From positions 1 to 64,000 of the forward strand of contig CANSDP010000007.1 of assembly GCA_947645675.1 (NCBI GenBank): a stretch of DNA of 64,000 nt, read 5' to 3'. Every line of letters begins with the position of its first letter. Within the stretch, counting starts at the first letter, position 1. Position numbers and translations under genes: made by a program. The notes beneath the pieces were generated by a model. It had not been told where the DNA came from, did not search any database, and saw only the letters and a list, made by a program, of their open reading frames with translations. This document shows positions 58,524 through 64,000 of the stretch, in pieces. This stretch comes from an uncultured Bacillota bacterium. Its GTDB lineage: Bacteria; Bacillota; Clostridia; Oscillospirales; Oscillospiraceae.

Positions 58524-59966
58524 ATGGCCAACGAAAACAAGAAGCAAGTGGAACAGATCACCGACATGGAGGTGGACTTCGCCCAGTGGTACACCGACGT
58601 GTGCACCAAGGCGGAGCTCATTGACTATTCCTCTATCAAGGGTATGTTCATCTACCGCCCCTATGGCTACGCCATCTGGGAAAATATCCAGAAGGAGCTG
58701 GACGCCAAATTCAAGGAGACAGGCCATGAGAACGTGTACCTGCCCATCCTGATCCCCGAAAGCCTGCTCCAGAAGGAGAAGGACCATGTGGAGGGCTTTG
58801 CCCCCGAGTGCGCCTGGGTCACCTACGGAGGCAGCGAGAAGCTGGAGGAGCGGTACTGTATCCGACCCACCTCCGAGACCCTGTTCTGCGAGCACTATAA
58901 AAATATCATCCACTCCCACCGGGATCTGCCCAAGCTGTATAACCAGTGGAACTCGGTGCTGCGCTGGGAAAAGACCTCCCGCCCCTTCCTGCGCCATCGG
59001 GAGTTCCTGTGGCAGGAGGGCCACACCATGCACCTGGACGAGGAGGACGCCCGCCGGGAGACCATGCAGATGCTGGAGATCTATGCCGATTTCCTGGAGA
59101 ACATTCTGGCCATGCCTGTGGTCAAGGGCCGTAAGACCGACAAGGAGAAGTTCAACGGCGCCGAGGAGACCTACACCGTGGAATGCATGATGCACGACCG
59201 CAAGGCCCTTCAGTCGGGCACCAGCCACTATTTCGGCGACGGCTTCGCCAGGGCCTTCGACATCACCTATACCGGCAAGGACAACCAGCTCCACCACCCC
59301 CACCAGACCTCCTGGGGGGTGTCCACCCGGGTCATCGGCGGTATCATCATGACCCACGGCGACAACAGCGGCCTGGTCCTGCCCCCCCGCATCGCCCCCG
59401 TCCAGGTCATGGTCATTCCCGTGGCCCAGCACAAGGAGGGCGTCCTGGACGCCGCCGCCGACCTGCTGAAGCGCCTGCAAAAGGCCGGTATCCGGGCGAG
59501 GATGGACGACTCCGACCAGTCCATGGGCTGGAAGGCCGCCCAGTATGAGATGAAGGGCGTCCCCCTGCGGGTGGAGATCGGCCCCAAGGATATGGAGAAG
59601 GGACAGTGCTGCATCTGCCGCCGGGACTCCGGTGAGAAGCGCTTCGTCCCCCTGGACCAGCTGGAGGACGATGTGAGGTGGCTGCTGGACGATGTCCACA
59701 AGAGCCTCTATGCCCGGGCCAAGAAGAATCTGGAGGACCACACCCGGGTGTGCCTCACTGTGGAGGAGGTCAAGCGGTTCATGGAGGCCGAGGGCGGCTT
59801 CGCCAAGACCATGTGGTGCGGCGAGCTGGACTGCGAGCTGAAAATGAAGGAGCAGGCCGGCGTCACCTCCCGGTGTATGCCCCTGGACCAGGAGCGCGTC
59901 TCCGACACCTGCGTCTGCTGCGGCAAGCCCGCCAAGCACTCCATCCTCTGGGGTGTGGCGTACTAA
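58524..59966 (+). CDS. proS: Prolyl-tRNA synthetase (archaeal/eukaryotic-type class)
   Basis: [39 protein letters not shown]...[34 protein letters not shown]. Confidence 0.96.
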   Translation: MANENKKQVEQITDMEVDFAQWYTDVCTKAELIDYSSIKGMFIYRPYGYAIWENIQKELDAKFKETGHENVYLPILIPESLLQKEKDHVEGFAPECAWVTYGGSEKLEERYCIRPTSETLFCEHYKNIIHSHRDLPKLYNQWNSVLRWEKTSRPFLRHREFLWQEGHTMHLDEEDARRETMQMLEIYADFLENILAMPVVKGRKTDKEKFNGAEETYTVECMMHDRKALQSGTSHYFGDGFARAFDITYTGKDNQLHHPHQTSWGVSTRVIGGIIMTHGDNSGLVLPPRIAPVQVMVIPVAQHKEGVLDAAADLLKRLQKAGIRARMDDSDQSMGWKAAQYEMKGVPLRVEIGPKDMEKGQCCICRRDSGEKRFVPLDQLEDDVRWLLDDVHKSLYARAKKNLEDHTRVCLTVEEVKRFMEAEGGFAKTMWCGELDCELKMKEQAGVTSRCMPLDQERVSDTCVCCGKPAKHSILWGVAY

Positions 59967-59977
59967 TCAAAATAGCA

Positions 59978-60011
59978 AGGGCCCGCTTCCGATTGGAAGC
60001 GGGCTTTACAT
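59978..60011. terminator. Likely bidirectional terminator
   Basis: AAGGGCCCGCTTCCGATTGGAAGCGGGCTTT. Confidence 0.75.
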
Positions 60012-60021
60012 TATCCGGCAG

Positions 60022-60192
60022 TCAAACAACCCGGTCAAAGATGCCGGCGGCTTGGATGGTCAGGTCGTCAAAGAGGCTGCATTGAAATTCGGTGGGGATG
60101 GAGTCCCCCTCCTCCTGGGTCATTTTGTTCAGGATGGCCTCCAGCTCCATGCCGTAGGCGGTATATTTTCGCCGCCTGTCCCATACCATAGC
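60022..60192 (-). CDS. Small hypothetical protein
   Basis: MVWDRRRKYTAYGMELEAILNKMTQEEGDSIPTEFQCSLFDDLTIQAAGIFDRVV, plausible amino-acid composition, divergent from spoIID. Confidence 0.4.
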   Translation of the reverse strand, partial: AMVWDRRRKYTAYGMELEAILNKMTQEEGDSIPTEFQCSLFDDLTIQAAGIFDRVV

Positions 60193-60211
60193 TTGAAAGG
60201 GGGCGGCGGAG

Positions 60212-61264
60212 ATGTCGCGAGAGGACAAGGGGGCGCGGACCGGCGGCGGGCGGCAGACGGTGAGCGCCGCGCTGGCGCTGGTTTTGATCTTGTTTTTCCT
60301 CCCCGTACTGGCCCTCCGGGGGGAGCCGGTTTACCGGCGGCCCGGGACGGGGGAGCTGCCCAACGGGGAGGCCGTCCTGCCCGCCGACCCCACAGCGGAC
60401 CCCGCCCTCCCCACAGGGACTCGGGACCGGGGGCGGGCGGTACGGCTGCTGAACAAGGACGGGACGGTGGCCGAGCTGACCATGACGGACTACATCTGGG
60501 GCGTGGTGGCGGCGGAGATGCCCGCCTCCTTTGAGGAGGAGGCGCTGAAGGCCCAGGCCTGCGCCGCCCGGACCTATACCGCTGTTCTTCAGGGCGGGTC
60601 CAAGCATCCGGAGGCCGATATCTGCGCCGACAGCACCTGCTGTCAGGCCTATACCGAGCGCTCTGCCGCCGAGGCCCGGTGGGGCCTCAGCGCCCGGGAG
60701 TACGGGGAAAAGCTGGACCGGGCGGTGGCGGGCACCGACGGGCTGGGCGTCCTCTATGAGGGCAAGCCCATTCAGGCCCTGTTTTTCTCCTCCGCCGCCG
60801 GGAGAACCACCGACGCGGTGGAGGTCTGGGGCAGCTCGGTGGCCTATCTGAAGAGCGTGGACAGCCCCGAGGGGGACGAGGTGCCCAACTACCGCACCCA
60901 GACGGCCCTGGGGGCGGAGGAGGTCAAGGCCCTCACCCTGGCGTCCTATCCGGGGGCCGATCTGTCCGGCGACCCCGCCGCCTGGTTCGGTCAGGCCGCC
61001 CGGAACGAGGGGGGCGGGGTGATCTCCATCCCTCTGGGGGGCATCACCCTCACCGGGGGGCAGGCGCGGGCCCTGTTCTCTCTGCGGTCGGCCTGCTTTA
61101 CGGTGAGCTGGGACGGCAGTCAGTTCCTCTTCGATGTCACCGGCTATGGCCACGGGGTGGGCATGAGCCAGTACGGGGCCAACGCTATGGCCAAAAACGG
61201 CAGCTCCTTTCAGGATATCCTCACCTGGTACTACACCGGAGCCCAAGTGGGGGAGCTATGGTAG
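60212..61264 (+). CDS. spoIID: SpoIID/LytB domain protein (stage II sporulation protein D)
   Basis: MTDYIWGVVAAEMPASFEEEALKAQACAARTYTAVLQGGSKHPEADICADSTCCQAY...GYGHGVGMSQYGANAMAKNG. Confidence 0.93.
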   Translation: MSREDKGARTGGGRQTVSAALALVLILFFLPVLALRGEPVYRRPGTGELPNGEAVLPADPTADPALPTGTRDRGRAVRLLNKDGTVAELTMTDYIWGVVAAEMPASFEEEALKAQACAARTYTAVLQGGSKHPEADICADSTCCQAYTERSAAEARWGLSAREYGEKLDRAVAGTDGLGVLYEGKPIQALFFSSAAGRTTDAVEVWGSSVAYLKSVDSPEGDEVPNYRTQTALGAEEVKALTLASYPGADLSGDPAAWFGQAARNEGGGVISIPLGGITLTGGQARALFSLRSACFTVSWDGSQFLFDVTGYGHGVGMSQYGANAMAKNGSSFQDILTWYYTGAQVGELW

Positions 61265-61278
61265 GGGCGGTTTCCGGA

Positions 61279-61307
61279 AGAGCGGGGTTTGTTCCCCGCT
61301 CTTTTTT
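61279..61307 (+). terminator. Terminator after spoIID
   Basis: AGAGCGGGGTTTGTTCCCCGCTCTTTTTT. Confidence 0.85.
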
Positions 61308-61553
61308 CTGTTTTGGAAAAATTTTTCATAAAACATGCCATTCTAATTATGAATAAATCTTGACAGAAAAGCTGTTGGCCTATACAATAGTAAAAGGACA
61401 AATATGAAAAACCTGTGGGGATGTTTTTCAGTTGTCGCAAGGGGCTCGCGTCCTCTTGCGGCCTTTTACTGCAAGCTCTGCCCCGGCCTGGCGGCGGAGC
61501 GCCGCGGCGGTCCGCCGCGGCTATGAAAAAATTTGGAGGTGTAAAGAGACCCA

Positions 61554-63107
61554 ATGGACCCAATTTTAGCAGTTATCGGTATGATCGCCGCGCTGGCCGT
61601 GGGCGCTCTGGGCGGAGCGGTCTTTGGCTGGAACCGCCGGAAGGCCACCGCCGAGCGGGAGATCAAATCCGCCGAGGACGAGGCCACCCGCATTGTCAAC
61701 GAGGCCTATAAGAGCGCCGAGAGCAAAAAGCGCGAGGCTCTGGTAGAGGCCAAGGAGGAGATCCTCAAAGCCAAGAACGAGCATGAGAAGGAGGTCAAGG
61801 ACCGCCGCAGCGAGCTCCAGCGCCAGGAAAACCGCCTTCAGCAGAAGGAGGAGAACCTGGACCGCAAGACCGAGAACATTGAGAAGAAGGAAGAGCAGCT
61901 GTCCGCCAAGCTGGCCAAGCTGGACGCCACCCAGGCCGAGGCGGAGAAGCTGAAGCAGAAGCGGTTCACCGAGCTGGAGCGTATCTCCGGCTTTACCACC
62001 GAGGAGGCCCGGAACTTCCTGCTCCAGCAGCTGGAGGACGACGTGACCCACGAGTCGGCCATGAAGATCAAGGAGATCGAAGCCCGCTTCAAGGACGAGG
62101 CCGACACCAAGGCCCGGGAGATCATCTCCCTCGCCATCCAGCGCTGCGCCGCCGACCACGTGTCGGAGGCCACCGTGTCGGTGGTGCCCCTGCCCAACGA
62201 CGACATGAAGGGCCGGATCATTGGCCGGGAGGGCCGGAACATCCGCACGCTGGAGACCCTCACCGGCGTGGACCTGATTATTGACGACACGCCGGAGGCC
62301 ATCACCGTCTCCTGCTTCGACCCCGTCCGCAAGGAGATCGCCCGGCTGGCCCTGGAGAAGCTGATCCTGGATGGCCGCATCCACCCCGCCCGTATTGAGG
62401 AGATGGTGGAGAAGGCCAAGCGGGAGGTGGACATGGTCATCAAGTCAGAGGGCGAGCGGGCCATCTTCGAAACCAACGTCCACGGCCTGCACCCCGAGCT
62501 GGTCAAGCTGCTGGGCCGGATGCGCTACCGCACCAGCTACAGCCAGAACGTGCTGAACCACTCCATAGAGGTGTCCCACCTGGCGGGACTGCTGGCCGCC
62601 GAGATCGGCGCCAACGTCACCGAGGCCAAGCGGGCCGGCCTGCTCCACGACCTGGGCAAGGCCATCGACCATGAAGTGGACGGCTCCCACGTCCAGATCG
62701 GCGTGGAGCTGGCCCGGAAGTTCCGGGAGAGCGAGAACGTCATCCACGCCATCCACGCCCACCACAACGGCGTGGAGCCCAAGACGGTGGTGGCCTGCCT
62801 GGTGCAGGCGGCTGACGCCATCTCCGCCGCCCGGCCCGGCGCCCGGCGGGAGAATCTGGAGAACTATATCAAGCGCCTGGAGGCCCTGGAGGAGATCACC
62901 TCCTCCTTCAACGGCGTGGAGAAGTCCTTTGCCATTCAGGCCGGCCGCGAGGTGCGGATCATGGTCAAGCCCGAGGTCATCAGCGAGGACCAGATGGTCC
63001 TGCTGGCCCGGGACATCGCCAAAAAAATCGAGTCTGAGCTGCAATACCCCGGCCAGATCAAGGTCCACCTTCTGCGGGAGACCAAGGCCATTGAATATGC
63101 CAAATAA
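61554..63107 (+). CDS. rny: Ribonuclease Y
   Basis: N-terminal TM and coiled coil, KH domain ([35 protein letters not shown]) and HD domain. Confidence 0.97.
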   Translation: MDPILAVIGMIAALAVGALGGAVFGWNRRKATAEREIKSAEDEATRIVNEAYKSAESKKREALVEAKEEILKAKNEHEKEVKDRRSELQRQENRLQQKEENLDRKTENIEKKEEQLSAKLAKLDATQAEAEKLKQKRFTELERISGFTTEEARNFLLQQLEDDVTHESAMKIKEIEARFKDEADTKAREIISLAIQRCAADHVSEATVSVVPLPNDDMKGRIIGREGRNIRTLETLTGVDLIIDDTPEAITVSCFDPVRKEIARLALEKLILDGRIHPARIEEMVEKAKREVDMVIKSEGERAIFETNVHGLHPELVKLLGRMRYRTSYSQNVLNHSIEVSHLAGLLAAEIGANVTEAKRAGLLHDLGKAIDHEVDGSHVQIGVELARKFRESENVIHAIHAHHNGVEPKTVVACLVQAADAISAARPGARRENLENYIKRLEALEEITSSFNGVEKSFAIQAGREVRIMVKPEVISEDQMVLLARDIAKKIESELQYPGQIKVHLLRETKAIEYAK

Positions 63108-63119
63108 CAGAAAGAGAGA

Positions 63120-63154
63120 CCCGGGACGCCCCCCAAGCGTCCCGGGTTTTTACG
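63120..63154 (+). terminator. Terminator after rny
   Basis: ACCCGGGACGCCCCCCAAGCGTCCCGGGTTTTTA. Confidence 0.85.
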
Positions 63155-63222
63155 CGCCTGGACGGAGGCGGCATTTTAAAAAAACCTTAATGAAATCCTC
63201 ATATTTCCTTTAGAGCATTTTT

Positions 63223-63252
63223 TACAACTGTATGATACACTCTAATACAGTT
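63223..63252 (+). promoter_or_regulatory. Candidate operator TACAACTGTA with inverted repeat AACTGTAT-N11-ATACAGTT
   Basis: TACANNTGTA is the BlaI/MecI/CopY-type operator consensus; overlaps the presumed promoter region. Confidence 0.45.
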
Positions 63253-63274
63253 AAACGAGAGGAGCGGATGAACC

Positions 63275-63424
63275 ATGACAGAAAAAATCAAAACCGGACT
63301 GTGTGTCCTGGCCTTGCTGCTGGCCCTGCTGGCGGCTTATACCCAGGAGATGGCTTACCGAAGCCTTCCCGACAGGGGAACAGCGGTTCAGCCAGCCTCG
63401 TTCGTGGTGGTGCAAGCCGGATAG
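63275..63424 (+). CDS. 49-aa small membrane/secreted peptide upstream of an ABC transporter
   Basis: MTEKIKTGLCVLALLLALLAAYTQEMAYRSLPDRGTAVQPASFVVVQAG; SD GAGAGGAG upstream. Confidence 0.55.
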   Translation: MTEKIKTGLCVLALLLALLAAYTQEMAYRSLPDRGTAVQPASFVVVQAG

Positions 63425-63489
63425 CTCCGGATCATATTCCCGCCCCGCGGAACGGGGATGGGCAGCTCAAACGGAAAAGGAGAAGCGTT

Positions 63490-64000
63490 ATGTCTGAGAT
63501 TTTAACAGTAACCGACCTGAGAAAGGTCTACGGAAAAGGCGGAGCGGTCACCCGGGCCCTGGACGGGGTGTCCCTGTCTCTGGAGGCGGGGGAGTTCGTG
63601 GGGGTAATGGGCCCCTCGGGTTCGGGCAAGACCACCCTGCTCAACTGCGTATCCACCATCGACCGGCCCTCCGCCGGCTCCATCGTCATCGACGGGAAAG
63701 AGCTGACAAAGCTCAAGGGCAAGGAGCTGGCAAAATTCCGCCGGGAGCGGCTGGGGTTTATCTTTCAGGACTGCAATCTGCTGGATACCCTCACCGCTTA
63801 TGAGAACATCGCGCTGTCCCTGTCCATCGTCCGGGCCCCCGCCCAGAAGATCGACAAACGGGTGCGGGAGATGGCGGAGTTTCTGGGCATTACCGAGTGC
63901 CTGAACAAGTACCCCTATCAGATGTCCGGGGGCCAGCAGCAGCGGTGCGCCGCCGCCCGGGCCATGGTGACCCATCCGGCCCTGGTGCTGGCCGACGAGC
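63490..64000 (+). CDS. ABC transporter ATP-binding protein (BceA/SalX-type), truncated by window end
   Basis: MSEILTVTDLRKVYGKGGAVTRALDGVSLSLEAGEFVGVMGPSGSGKTTLLNCVSTIDRPSAG...SGGQQQRCAAARAMVTHPALVLADE. Confidence 0.93.
   Translation, partial: MSEILTVTDLRKVYGKGGAVTRALDGVSLSLEAGEFVGVMGPSGSGKTTLLNCVSTIDRPSAGSIVIDGKELTKLKGKELAKFRRERLGFIFQDCNLLDTLTAYENIALSLSIVRAPAQKIDKRVREMAEFLGITECLNKYPYQMSGGQQQRCAAARAMVTHPALVLADE

Overview
This 64 kb window is GC-rich bacterial chromosome. Gene content (rny, spoIID, S-layer-homology proteins, DapL, archaeal-type ProRS, MtaB, recD2, YlmH-like) looks like an anaerobic Clostridia/Oscillospiraceae-type Firmicute; that assignment is inference from recognised families, not from a search. 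Most of the sequence is core: efp, recD2, uvrA, uvrB, radC, pyrE, dapL, rplJL with an L10 leader, trkAH, mtaB, mnmE, a MacB-type efflux operon, proS, spoIID, rny and two tRNA-Leu genes. The least ordinary material is: (1) a family of multi-hairpin interspersed repeats, including two ~250 bp copies >90% identical by eye, in inverted orientation and flanking ~20 kb, plus a divergent copy that keeps the stems while changing the stem sequence; (2) a REP-palindrome family with a RAYT-type transposase gene carrying two REP palindromes inside its own coding sequence; (3) two XRE-regulator / small-ORF divergent cassettes convergent with the 3' ends of uvrA and of uvrB, one with a frameshift at a C7 tract; (4) an array of six DnaA-box-like nonamers upstream of mnmE; (5) unlisted small ORFs with good expression signals (31 aa at 48.3 kb, 49 aa at 63.3 kb); (6) paired 11-bp direct repeats around a palindrome (55.2 kb) resembling a recombinase site. 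No CRISPR array, rRNA or complete prophage was seen.
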